Of a stretch of DNA of 14,015 bases, positions 8,084-14,015 are shown piece after piece. Below the pieces are notes generated by a model. The model did no database searches and had not been told where the DNA came from. It saw only the letters and a program-made list of their open reading frames with translations. Position 1 is the stretch's first letter. Every line of letters starts with the position of its first letter. Both the position numbers and the translations under genes were made by a program. Origin of the DNA: Nitrospirales bacterium (GTDB taxonomy: Bacteria > Nitrospirota > Thermodesulfovibrionia > Thermodesulfovibrionales > Dissulfurispiraceae); contig JADLDZ010000207.1 in NCBI GenBank assembly GCA_020846375.1, positions 1 through 14,015 on the forward strand. Direction: 5' to 3'.

Positions 8084-8407
8084 TCACTTGAAGGTGTTCA
8101 ATACATACTCCGCAATTTTCTGCGCGTCCTTATCAGGGATGGTGGCCTTGTCGAAACGCGTCATGCCGGGGCCGGGACTCCTCATCTTTCCTATGATATC
8201 CTTTGCCGTGGTGATCTTGTTTTCAGTGAGGTCCTTGCGGTGCAGTGTTTTTTCGGGACGGATCGTATTGCCGCCGTTCGGATGACATACCGCGCAGTGT
8301 TTCTCGAAGAGCGCCTTTCCCTGGGCGGCCGCCTTTTCAGCCAGCGCAGAGAGCGGGGACGAAAAAAGGAGACCGGTGCAGACGGACGCCAAGATGATTC
8401 TCTTCAT
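8084..8407 (-). CDS. Secreted monoheme c-type cytochrome, c6-like class I
   Basis: This 107-residue protein has a typical signal peptide (MKRIILASVCTGLLFSSPLSALA, cleavage likely after residue 23). One haem-attachment motif, CAVCH, lies at 38-42. M82 in SPGPGMTRFD is the likely distal ligand, and a C-terminal helix KIAEYVLNTF ends the fold. The mature form of about 84 residues fits small class I cytochromes that shuttle electrons in the periplasm. The start is supported by AAGGAGGA ten bases upstream. It is the first gene of the minus-strand operon, ahead of a glucose-dehydrogenase-like gene, with a candidate promoter in front. Its redox partners are unknown. Nitrate reductase accepts from quinol, so a direct link to the convergent nar genes is not expected. 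Confidence 0.93.
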   Translation of the reverse strand: MKRIILASVCTGLLFSSPLSALAEKAAAQGKALFEKHCAVCHPNGGNTIRPEKTLHRKDLTENKITTAKDIIGKMRSPGPGMTRFDKATIPDKDAQKIAEYVLNTFK

Positions 8408-8458
8408 AGCGTATTCCTCCTTCGTTTTCCGGATGTGCTCGGGGGCAGTTCTATTTCC

Positions 8459-8486
8459 ACTTTATCACACTGAAATGAAAAGTCAA
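8459..8486 (-). promoter_or_regulatory. Candidate sigma-70 promoter of the cytochrome operon
   Basis: On the minus strand, TTGACT (8486-8481) is followed after 16 bases by TAAAGT (8464-8459). That is five of six and four of six consensus bases. The predicted start would give a leader of about 45 bases before the cytochrome ATG at 8407. It was found by eye only. Confidence 0.4.
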
Positions 8487-8738
8487 CAGAAGGAGAAGAA
8501 GAAAAAGGCAGAGGTACTACAGTAAAGAGACAGGGTGTGGCGAGGTAGGACGGAAAAAAAGGAAAGAGGCAACAGCCCCGCGGTAATATCAGGCGATAGG
8601 TATCCGGCACAGGAAAAGTGTGTACGAGATGGTGGAAAAGCGTATCACTGCGAATCACTGAAAGCCTGCCCCGGTCTTCCAATAAATAGTAGTACACTGT
8701 AAGGGATGCACTATCGGCCAACTCACAAACAGGTAAGC

Positions 8739-8755
8739 CACTGGTTCTACCAGTG
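8739..8755. repeat. Perfect 7-bp hairpin with 3-base loop
   Basis: CACTGGT (8739-8745), loop TCT, ACCAGTG (8749-8755). There is no T-run after it on either strand. It shares the core CTGGT/ACCAG with the larger inverted repeat at 8797-8831. Confidence 0.6.
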
Positions 8756-8796
8756 AGACTTGAGAAGGTTTGACCTTGCAGGATTGAGTGAAATAA

Positions 8797-8831
8797 TCCT
8801 CCTGGTGGCTTGACGGGCTACACCAGGAGGA
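8797..8831. repeat. Perfect 11-bp inverted repeat with 13-base loop
   Basis: TCCTCCTGGTG (8797-8807) and CACCAGGAGGA (8821-8831) are exact complements, separated by 13 bases. There is no T-run, so a terminator role is unlikely. Together with the 8739-8755 hairpin it lies just upstream of the transposase relics and may be part of a mobile element end or its leader RNA. Confidence 0.7.
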
Positions 8832-9015
8832 AGAAGTGGAAAGTTATAAGAGTCTAGCACAGCTTCAAGTTTTCATTTGTGGGTATAGGCGTTTCAGCTT
8901 TAAAAATCTGGGGGAGTCAAGAAAAGCGTTGACAGGGTAAGAAGAAGGAGACAGGGCCTTCCGGTTAAGATAGGTTTACCAGACGAATCTTGACCATGTA
9001 AAGGAGGAAGAACCC

Positions 9016-9129
9016 GTGTCTCATAATCAGTATATCATTAATCACAAGCTCAATATGCTTGACCTTGGAAGAACTCTGGGGAACATCTCAGAGGCATGTC
9101 GCAGGCTGGGCATCAGCCGCCAACATTAA
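9016..9129 (+). pseudogene. N-terminal fragment of an IS481-like transposase
   Basis: From GTG 9016, preceded by AAGGAGG at 9001-9007, 37 codons read INHKLNMLDLGRTLGNISEA followed by CRRLGISRQH, then stop at TAA 9127. This is the first helix-turn-helix of IS481-type integrase-fold transposases, which normally continues YYDIK and on for about 300 residues. The fragment is lost right after QH, where an unrelated transposase sequence begins. No catalytic part remains, so it is a remnant. The family is assigned from motif memory. Confidence 0.7.
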
Positions 9130-9815
9130 AATCTTGCTCACCGCACATAGGGATGGTGAATCTGCTGTGGACCAAGGGAAGTGAGTTCATTCCAGTGGAC
9201 TATCGGGTTTACCAGAAGGACACTGATGGAAAGACAAAGAGCGATCTATTTCGGGAGATGCTGAAAAAGGCAAAGAAAATAGGGTGTTCCCCTCTGTATG
9301 TCTTGATGGACGCCTGGTACTCAGGGGTGGAAACCCTCAAGATGATCACAGGGGAAGGTGAGTGGCAGTTTATCTGTAACGTGAGAGGAAACCGACAGGT
9401 CAGCATGCTTCGAGGGTTCGATATTTCGATCAGTGATCTGGAACTCGCCAAAAGACGGGTGAGACAGGTGTGGCTGAAAGGGTACGGGCCTGTGCTGGTA
9501 GGAAAGCTAGTCTCCAAAGACGGGGACATTACCTACTTGGTGAGCAGCGACCTGTCGGCGAGCTGTAAGGAGCTGAAAAAACACTGGAAGAAGCGCTGGA
9601 AGATAGAAGAGTTTCATCGGGGGCTGAAGCAGACGACCGGGATCGAGAAATGTTACAGCACAAAGGCTGTTTCACAGAAGACGCATATTTTTGCCGCAGT
9701 GACGGCATTCGTTAAAATGGAGTGGATTCGCTTACAAAAAGGAATTTCGTGGTATGAGCAGAAAGCGATGATCGGCAGGTACGCCGTCTTTCGCTACCTG
9801 AAGGCAAACGCGTAA
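9127..9815 (+). pseudogene. 5'-truncated IS4/IS701-type DDE transposase
   Basis: The frame ending at 9815 can be read from ATG 9096, but its first residues overlap the other fragment out of frame. Recognisable transposase begins near the GMVNLLWT segment (about 9153). The second catalytic Asp is in YVLMDAWYSG. The C-terminal signature is RWKIEEFHRGLK, with the catalytic Glu and a Lys seven residues later, as in the IS4 family YREK motif, although the Tyr position is Trp. TTGIEKCYSTKAVSQKTHIF is characteristic of IS701-like elements. The N-terminal third with the first catalytic Asp is missing, so it should be inactive. Confidence 0.75.
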
Positions 9816-9871
9816 GTCCTAGCAGAGCCTGCTGCTTCAGTCTGACTTCCGAAAAGGCCCTCCGGTTTGCC

Positions 9872-9889
9872 CTCGGCAGACGTGCCGAG
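9872..9889. repeat. Perfect 7-bp hairpin with tetraloop
   Basis: CTCGGCA (9872-9878), loop GACG, TGCCGAG (9883-9889). It is followed by purine-rich sequence, not by Ts. It may be part of the right end of the IS4/IS701-like element or a transcript-end structure. Confidence 0.5.
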
Positions 9890-9922
9890 AGGAATATGAG
9901 AGAGAGTTTCGGCCGCCCCTCC

Positions 9923-9946
9923 AGCCTGAAGAATGCGGGCTTTTTT
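9923..9946 (+). terminator. Weak intrinsic terminator after the transposase relic
   Basis: AGCCT (9923-9927) pairs with GGGCT (9937-9941), including one G-U pair, across a nine-base loop. It runs directly into a six-T tract (9941-9946). The stem is short. It would stop transcripts from the IS region before the sigma-54 activator gene. Confidence 0.45.
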
Positions 9947-10106
9947 ATTTCTGCTTCTTTAGAGGCATAGCGTGGAGTAGATAGGTTTTTTAAGCGGTTG
10001 TCGTGTGTGTCCCTGAACAGGAGATGCTTAAACGGGCAGGGGAGACTTTGCACAATCGGGTCCCTGTCTTCGTCCAATGGAGACAATCTGCTAACCTGTT
10101 GCATAA

Positions 10107-10112
10107 TATAAT
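10107..10112 (+). promoter_or_regulatory. Consensus TATAAT box upstream of the sigma-54 activator
   Basis: A perfect TATAAT lies 84 bases before the proposed GTG start in AT-rich DNA. No acceptable -35 element is seen 16-18 bases upstream and there is no extended -10 TG, so this is a weak candidate promoter. Confidence 0.25.
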
Positions 10113-10184
10113 ATTTTCACTTTTTACCTCTTTGTATTTTTCCCGCAAAATTCCGGCGATTTTTTCTCAGAATTCTATTGACCT

Positions 10185-10205
10185 TTTGACTTTTCGTGTG
10201 TCAAA
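10185..10205. promoter_or_regulatory. Inverted repeat over the activator start, possible operator
   Basis: TTTGAC (10185-10190) and GTCAAA (10200-10205) are exact complements, 9 bases apart. They straddle the proposed GTG start at 10196. The layout suits a dimeric regulator or a small RNA hairpin at the start codon. Function is unproven. Confidence 0.35.
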
Positions 10206-11212
10206 CTCATGACGTGGAAAATCTCGGTGAGGGCTTCAACGGCAATAATCACTCTATTATCGGCACTTCTCAGGCAATCAAACGTATCTATGAGCTGAGC
10301 GCAAAAGTCTCGCACTGTTCGAGTACTGTTCTGATCATGGGGGAGAGCGGGACCGGCAAGGAGTTGGTCGCCAAGAACATACACTACAACAGCAACCGCG
10401 CTGAAAAACCTTTTGTCCCGGTCAACTGCGGCGCCATTCCCTCAGAGCTCCTCGAGTCGGAGTTGTTCGGACACGAGAAGGGAGCCTTTACCGGTGCGGT
10501 CGCCTTGCGGATTGGGAGATTCGAGCTTGCCGACAGCGGGACAATCTTTCTCGACGAGATCGGAGAGATGCCTGCCATTCTCCAGGTGAAGCTCCTCCGG
10601 GTCATCCAGGAGCGCTCTTTTGAAAGGATCGGCGGGACGAAAACGGTGAACGTGGATGTCAGGATCATCGCCGCAACCAACCGGAACCTTGAAGAAGCGG
10701 TAGCGGAGGGGAGGTTCCGGGAGGACCTCTTCTATCGTCTCAATGTCATTCCCATCGAAATCCCGCCCCTCCGTGAGCGCCTCGAAGATATGCCCCGGTT
10801 ATGCGATTTCTTTGTCGAAAAACATGCGAAGCGATTTGGAAGGAGCAGGATTGTCTTTTCCGAGGACGCCATGAAAATATTCGGCAACTATGCCTGGCCC
10901 GGCAATGTCAGAGAGCTCGAAAACACCATAGAGCGCCTGCTGGTCCTTAAAGAAAACGATATCGTCACCCCCTTTGATCTTCCTGAGAGAATGACCGGAA
11001 GGCGCATTCCCGAGCTGCCGGAGATCGGAGATGACGATGCCAACCCCTTCATCGGCGGCATCGACATGAATGCCGCTCTTGAAGAGTACGAGAGGAGGCT
11101 CATCCTCCATGCCCTCGAGATGCATAACGGGGTGAAGAGCCAGGCTGCGCGCTATCTCAACATCAATAGAACGACCCTCATCGAGAAGATGAAGCGGCTG
11201 ATCCTGCCCTGA
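10196..11212 (+). CDS. Sigma-54-dependent transcriptional activator, AAA+ plus Fis HTH, no sensor domain
   Basis: This enhancer-binding protein uses ATP to open sigma-54 RNA polymerase complexes. Walker A GESGTGKE is at 49-56. The sigma-54 contact loop GAFTGA is intact at 96-101. Walker B is GTIFLDE at 115-121. The arginine-finger region FREDLFYRL is at 174-182. A C-terminal Fis-type HTH occupies about residues 305-335 (KSQAARYLNINRTTLIEKMK). The AAA+ domain begins by residue 20, so there is no receiver, GAF or PAS domain, as in PspF. Most NtrC-like proteins have 120 or more extra residues. The start is uncertain: GTG 10196 is the furthest possible, since a stop precedes it at 10187, and there is no ribosome site. 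GTG 10214 is an alternative. The absent N-terminus may be original or lost next to the IS relic. A terminator follows at 11295. Confidence 0.92.
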   Translation: MCQTHDVENLGEGFNGNNHSIIGTSQAIKRIYELSAKVSHCSSTVLIMGESGTGKELVAKNIHYNSNRAEKPFVPVNCGAIPSELLESELFGHEKGAFTGAVALRIGRFELADSGTIFLDEIGEMPAILQVKLLRVIQERSFERIGGTKTVNVDVRIIAATNRNLEEAVAEGRFREDLFYRLNVIPIEIPPLRERLEDMPRLCDFFVEKHAKRFGRSRIVFSEDAMKIFGNYAWPGNVRELENTIERLLVLKENDIVTPFDLPERMTGRRIPELPEIGDDDANPFIGGIDMNAALEEYERRLILHALEMHNGVKSQAARYLNINRTTLIEKMKRLILP

Positions 11213-11294
11213 TCTTCCAGCAAAAGCGTCATAAAAGCAACATTCCGGAAGTTTTCTTTTTTCATTCCCGTCATATTATTGACTTCAAAGGGGG

Positions 11295-11322
11295 AGCCTT
11301 CCGGTGATCAGGGCTTTTTTTT
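11295..11322 (+). terminator. Intrinsic terminator of the sigma-54 activator gene
   Basis: AGCCTT (11295-11300) pairs with AGGGCT (11310-11315), including one G-U pair, around a nine-base loop. An eight-T tract follows (11315-11322). It lies 83 bases after the activator stop and separates it from the TPR/kinase pair. Confidence 0.7.
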
Positions 11323-11377
11323 ATTGAATTTGTTGAGGAATCTGCGCAAAGAGCTCTTTTTCTTTTTTTCTCCCGGA

Positions 11378-11393
11378 TGGCACGTTTTTTTCA
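11378..11393 (+). promoter_or_regulatory. Sigma-54-like -24/-12 promoter upstream of the TPR gene
   Basis: A perfect TGGCACG (11378-11384) is followed by four Ts and then TTTCA where the consensus has TTGCA. The -24 element is exact, the spacing is right, and the -12 element differs at one important base. Transcription would begin near 11405, about 100 bases before the TPR start. The adjacent gene encodes a sigma-54 activator, which makes the match more meaningful. Only a transcript map could confirm it. Confidence 0.4.
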
Positions 11394-11427
11394 TCATAAA
11401 AACGAATTGTTATGTTCCCGGATATTC

Positions 11428-11480
11428 CAGGGTATGCAAGCAGACTGTCGCACCAGAAGGGCTTTTGCCTGCACACCCTG
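11428..11480 (+). promoter_or_regulatory. Long imperfect hairpin in the leader of the TPR gene
   Basis: CAGGGTATGCAAGCA (11428-11442) and TGCCTGCACACCCTG (11466-11480) form 13 of 15 base pairs, with two A.C mismatches, around a 23-base loop. The 3' arm ends seven bases before the ribosome site AAAGGAG (11488-11494). It could control translation, protect the mRNA or, as DNA, bind a dimeric regulator. There is no T-run. Confidence 0.5.
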
Positions 11481-11502
11481 AAGGAAAAAAGGAGAAAGAG
11501 AG

Positions 11503-13176
11503 ATGACAGGAGAAAAAGCAGAAACCAGCGGAAAAAAATATTCTCCCGCATCCCTTTTTCTTCTTTTCTTCCCTTTTCTTTTCCCTGTCCTTTTCTCCCT
11601 ATCGCCCCTCCATGCCTCCGGAGACAAACTGCACACTGCCGACGAGCTTCTCAAGGTAAAGAAATATTCCGAGGCGGGGGCGCTTTACCGGGAGATATTC
11701 CTCTCCTCCCGGAAAGGGCCGGTTGCTGAAAGGGCGCTTTTCGGCATGGGCAAGGCGGACTTTTCCCTGAGGAGATACCATACGGTGCGCTTGAACATGA
11801 AACGTCTTTTCTCATTATACCCTCAATCCGCTTATGCGAACGAGGCCATGCTCCTGCTCGGGTATAGCGCGCTCGCCTCACGGACATACGATGATGCCCT
11901 GCGTTATTTCGAAAAAACGGGGGGGGAGTTCCGGGAGAAGGCGCTCATCGGTACAGCGGAGCTGAAGCTGAAGATGAATGATATCGCCGGGGCCGAGGCG
12001 CTCCTGAAGGAGCTTTCCCCCCGGGCACTGGAAACCGAGCCCCGCGCACTGTTTCTCAAGGCGGACATCTTCAGCCTGAAGGGAATGCATCGGGAGGCGA
12101 TTGGCACGGTCGACAAGATCTCCGAGGCAGCCCTGAAAGAAGAGGACCTCCGGGTGGGCAAGGCGCAGATTTATTACTATGCCTCCCGTTTCGAGGATGC
12201 CGAAAGGCTGTGCAGGGGAATCATCCGGGAGTCTTCGTCGAGTCTCGAAGTGCACAATGCGAAGAAGACGCTTGCAAAGGTACATGAATACAGGGGAAGG
12301 TACAATGAAGCTTTGGAGCTGAACCTCGAGGTCTTCTCGCGCGAAATGGACGACGGCCTTGCGATGACCATTGCAAAGCTCTACGACCGGAAGGGCGATG
12401 CCGGCAATGCCCTGCGCTACCTCACGTTTGTCAAGGATAAGAAGGCCAGGGGACGGGAGATGGAGAAGCGATTGCAAAAGCTCCTTGACGCGAGGGACCC
12501 GAAAGGAGCGGAGTATCTTTCCAGATTTTCTCCTTACCTCGATCTGGGCAGCCCATTCGTTGCAGAGGCTTCACGGTACCTGATAGCCGGCGGCAGGGAA
12601 AAGGAGGGGACCCTGCTCCTCAAGCGGGCACAACAGAAGGGAGAGAATGGGGATGCGTCGCTCGCTCTCGCGGAGATCCTCATCAATGAGGGGAAAAATG
12701 CCGAGGCGCGCAAGCTCATCCTTCCTGTTCTTTTCGATAAGCGTTATTTCTTCCGCTCCTCTTTCCTGATGGCGGAAATATACAGGCGGGAGGGGGATTA
12801 CCCCAAAGCGATCCGGCACCTCGCCGATGCGGCCAGGCTCTCGAAGGACCACCGGATCCTCTCGCGTCTTGCTGTCCTGTACGAAGAGGCAGGCGACAGG
12901 GAGAATGCGGTAAAGTACTATGCAATGGCCTCTGATACGGGTGACGGTGTGTCTTCCGTGCGGGCGGGCGATCTCTATTATCAGGGTGGAGAGGAGGAGA
13001 AAGCCCGTTTCTATTATAAGCGGGCGCTCGAGCAGGGAGTGGAGGATCCGCAGAACCTGCAATGGGTACAGTATCAATACGGGAAGCTGACGGGGGAGCG
13101 CGGCTATCTGCAGAAGGCTGCCAACGGGGGCGGCCTTGTCGGAGCGGCGGCAATGATTCTTGCGGGAGAGGAGTGA
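11503..13176 (+). CDS. Secreted tetratricopeptide-repeat protein
   Basis: This 557-residue protein has a lysine-containing N-terminus and a strong hydrophobic core (about residues 16-35), ending near LHAS. That suggests a signal peptide or signal anchor placing it in the periplasm or at the outer membrane. The rest is almost wholly helical and reads as many degenerate TPR units, for example ADELLKVKKYSEAGALYREI, SAYANEAMLLLGYSALASRTYDDALRYFEK, YRREGDYPKAIRHLADAARL, YEEAGDRENAVKYYAMA and YYQGGEEEKARFYYKRALEQG. TPR arrays bind proteins, and no enzyme motif is seen. AAAGGAG eight bases before the ATG fixes the start. A histidine kinase gene follows after nine bases, so the two are co-transcribed and may act together. 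Exopolysaccharide, pilus or flagellar assembly are possible themes, none shown. Confidence 0.88.
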   Translation: MTGEKAETSGKKYSPASLFLLFFPFLFPVLFSLSPLHASGDKLHTADELLKVKKYSEAGALYREIFLSSRKGPVAERALFGMGKADFSLRRYHTVRLNMKRLFSLYPQSAYANEAMLLLGYSALASRTYDDALRYFEKTGGEFREKALIGTAELKLKMNDIAGAEALLKELSPRALETEPRALFLKADIFSLKGMHREAIGTVDKISEAALKEEDLRVGKAQIYYYASRFEDAERLCRGIIRESSSSLEVHNAKKTLAKVHEYRGRYNEALELNLEVFSREMDDGLAMTIAKLYDRKGDAGNALRYLTFVKDKKARGREMEKRLQKLLDARDPKGAEYLSRFSPYLDLGSPFVAEASRYLIAGGREKEGTLLLKRAQQKGENGDASLALAEILINEGKNAEARKLILPVLFDKRYFFRSSFLMAEIYRREGDYPKAIRHLADAARLSKDHRILSRLAVLYEEAGDRENAVKYYAMASDTGDGVSSVRAGDLYYQGGEEEKARFYYKRALEQGVEDPQNLQWVQYQYGKLTGERGYLQKAANGGGLVGAAAMILAGEE

Positions 13177-13185
13177 CAGCGTTTG

Positions 13186-14015
13186 ATGGATCTGGTCGAT
13201 ATACGACTGCTCAATAAGGCGATAGAGGGTTTCAATGCGGCATCGGCGACGCTCACCCAGTATTACAAGAGCCTCGAAGAGAAAGTCGAACGGCTGACCG
13301 AGGAGGTGGAGCACAAGAAGCAGCTCCTCGACAGCATCCTGGACAGCATCGATGTGGGGGTCATTTTCTTTGACAGGGACGGTGTGATACGACTGGTCAA
13401 CAGCGCCGTGGAGAATCTGCTCAACGTCAGGGCGGGAGACATTACCGGGGGTACCTCCTTCAAGGCCTCCGTCAACGGGGAGATGATCGTGCCGGAAAAG
13501 GGGAAGCCGTTTTATGCGCTCGTCTCCCGCTCGGAGGTGCGGGACAAGGAGGGCAGCAGCATCGGACATGTGGTGCTGTTCAAGGATATCACACGGTTGA
13601 AACAGCTTGAAACGGAGAACGAACGGAGCAGGCGCCTGACCGCCATGGGCGGACTGGTTCTGAAGATCGCCCATGAGATACGGAACCCCCTCGGGAGTAT
13701 CGAGCTGTTTGCGAGCCTGCTTGCCGGAGACCTGAAGGGGACGGAGCACGGCGAGTATGCAAACAGGATTTCCAATTCCGTGCGGTACCTGGTAAACTCT
13801 CTCGACAACATGCTCCGGTTCTCGAAGGAAATCAGACCGGCTGCCCAGGTCTGCTGTCTCAACGAAACCATCGGAGAGATCTGCAGGGAGTTCGGGGAGC
13901 TTTTCCCGAAAGAGCGGATACGGTTCCACCTTCTGGAGGAGGGGCGGTACCGGCTGCCCATGGACAGGGGGTTGATGCGACAGGCGGTGATCAATATCAT
14001 TCTGAACGCCGTCCA
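13186..14015 (+). CDS. PAS-HisKA sensor histidine kinase (3' truncated by window edge)
   Basis: 276 codons are present and the frame runs off the right edge. Residues 25-50 look like a short coiled coil (YYKSLEEKVERLTEEVEHKK). A PAS-type domain follows at about 48-138 (DSILDSIDVGVIFFDRDG to VVLFKDITRLK). The HisKA dimerisation domain at about 150-215 has phospho-acceptor H163 in KIAHEIRNPLGSIELFASLL. The start of the ATPase domain, with the N-box Asn in QAVINIILNAV, is at the edge. No transmembrane segment is seen, so it is probably cytoplasmic, like NtrB, AtoS-type or flagellar FlrB/FlgS kinases. GGAGAGGAG inside the TPR stop region is a rather distant ribosome site. Its response regulator is not in the window unless the kinase acts on the upstream activator, which lacks a receiver domain. 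Confidence 0.92.
   Translation, partial: MDLVDIRLLNKAIEGFNAASATLTQYYKSLEEKVERLTEEVEHKKQLLDSILDSIDVGVIFFDRDGVIRLVNSAVENLLNVRAGDITGGTSFKASVNGEMIVPEKGKPFYALVSRSEVRDKEGSSIGHVVLFKDITRLKQLETENERSRRLTAMGGLVLKIAHEIRNPLGSIELFASLLAGDLKGTEHGEYANRISNSVRYLVNSLDNMLRFSKEIRPAAQVCCLNETIGEICREFGELFPKERIRFHLLEEGRYRLPMDRGLMRQAVINIILNAV

Larger units (their letters stand above)
8487..9015. other. Non-coding stretch between the cytochrome promoter and transposase relics
   Basis: No convincing gene is seen. Bases 8487-8690 are purine-rich on the plus strand and featureless. Bases 8698-8860 hold two perfect inverted repeats, listed separately. Bases 8860-9000 show no promoter with acceptable spacing, although TTGACA occurs at about 8929. 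The sequence TGTAAGGGATGCAC beginning at 8698 could be the left tip of an IS481-type element, whose ends start 5'-TGT, but no matching right end was found in the window. Confidence 0.4.
9016..9815 (+). mobile_element. Composite insertion-sequence relic, two transposases fused
   Basis: Two fragments of different transposase families abut at about 9127 on the same strand. Neither fragment is complete, and no terminal inverted repeats or target-site duplication could be identified. The outer boundaries are therefore unknown. The element may begin as early as 8698 and end near 9833, where a small AGCAG-AGC-CTGCT hairpin follows the second stop codon. Confidence 0.6.
9816..10195. other. Intergenic stretch after the IS relic
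   Basis: This stretch holds two hairpins (9872-9889 and the terminator-like 9923-9946). It then becomes AT-rich from about 10080 towards the sigma-54 activator. No gene is seen. The minus-strand open frame over 9712-10104 has no family resemblance. GC content drops visibly compared with the nar genes. Confidence 0.45.

Noticed and set aside
6869..8473. 534-codon plus-strand frame
   Set aside because: It is antisense to the dehydrogenase and cytochrome genes, which carry intact zinc and haem motifs. There is no recognisable product.
8404..8721. 105-codon minus-strand frame overlapping the cytochrome start
   Set aside because: It covers the candidate promoter, has no ribosome site I can see, and its translation is low in recognisable structure.
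8929..8965. Perfect TTGACA as a promoter for the IS481-like fragment
   Set aside because: No -10-like hexamer lies 15-19 bases downstream. The nearest AT-rich hexamer is about 29 bases away.
9712..10104. 130-codon minus-strand frame after the IS relic
   Set aside because: It is partly antisense to the transposase C-terminus, with no start signal or family resemblance.
12571..13929. 452-codon minus-strand frame opposite the TPR and kinase genes
   Set aside because: It is antisense to two genes with clear repeat and kinase motifs, so it is a shadow frame.

Overview
The window reads as chromosomal DNA from a Gram-negative, respiring bacterium. It is GC-rich over most of its length. The nitrate reductase genes, the c6-like monoheme cytochrome, the sigma-54 activator and the periplasmic TPR protein would fit a Desulfobacterota (deltaproteobacterial) or Nitrospirota-type organism. 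That placement is an impression from protein style, not a proof. No rRNA, tRNA or CRISPR array was seen.

Bases 1-5476 (+ strand) hold a respiratory nitrate reductase operon, narGHJI. narG is cut by the left window edge. narH, narJ and narI are complete. NarH keeps all sixteen cluster ligands at the same residue numbers as the E. coli protein, and NarI keeps all four haem histidines. The operon meets a convergent minus-strand operon, with a short GC-rich foldable junction between them.

Bases 8407-5555 (- strand) form a tight four-gene operon. In order of transcription it encodes a secreted monoheme c-type cytochrome, a zinc MDR dehydrogenase of the glucose dehydrogenase type, a HAD phosphatase with a YihX-like DxG motif, and a membrane-anchored HEXXH metalloprotease-like protein of a family I do not recognise. 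A plausible sigma-70 promoter lies in front of the cytochrome gene. A glucose-1-phosphate to glucose to gluconolactone route, with the cytochrome nearby, is an attractive but unproven reading.

Bases 8408-10195 are accessory, lower-GC DNA. They contain two strong inverted repeats and a relic made of two unrelated transposase fragments. The first is the helix-turn-helix start of an IS481-like transposase. It is joined at about 9127 to the C-terminal two thirds of an IS4/IS701-type DDE transposase.

Bases 10196-14015 (+ strand) look regulatory. A sigma-54 activator has a complete AAA+ domain and a Fis-type HTH but no sensory domain, and it ends at a clear terminator. After a leader with a sigma-54-like promoter and a long hairpin come a secreted TPR-repeat protein and a PAS-HisKA sensor histidine kinase, which is cut by the right edge. 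The activator and the TPR/kinase pair may form one signalling unit, but this is inferred from proximity and the promoter-like site only.
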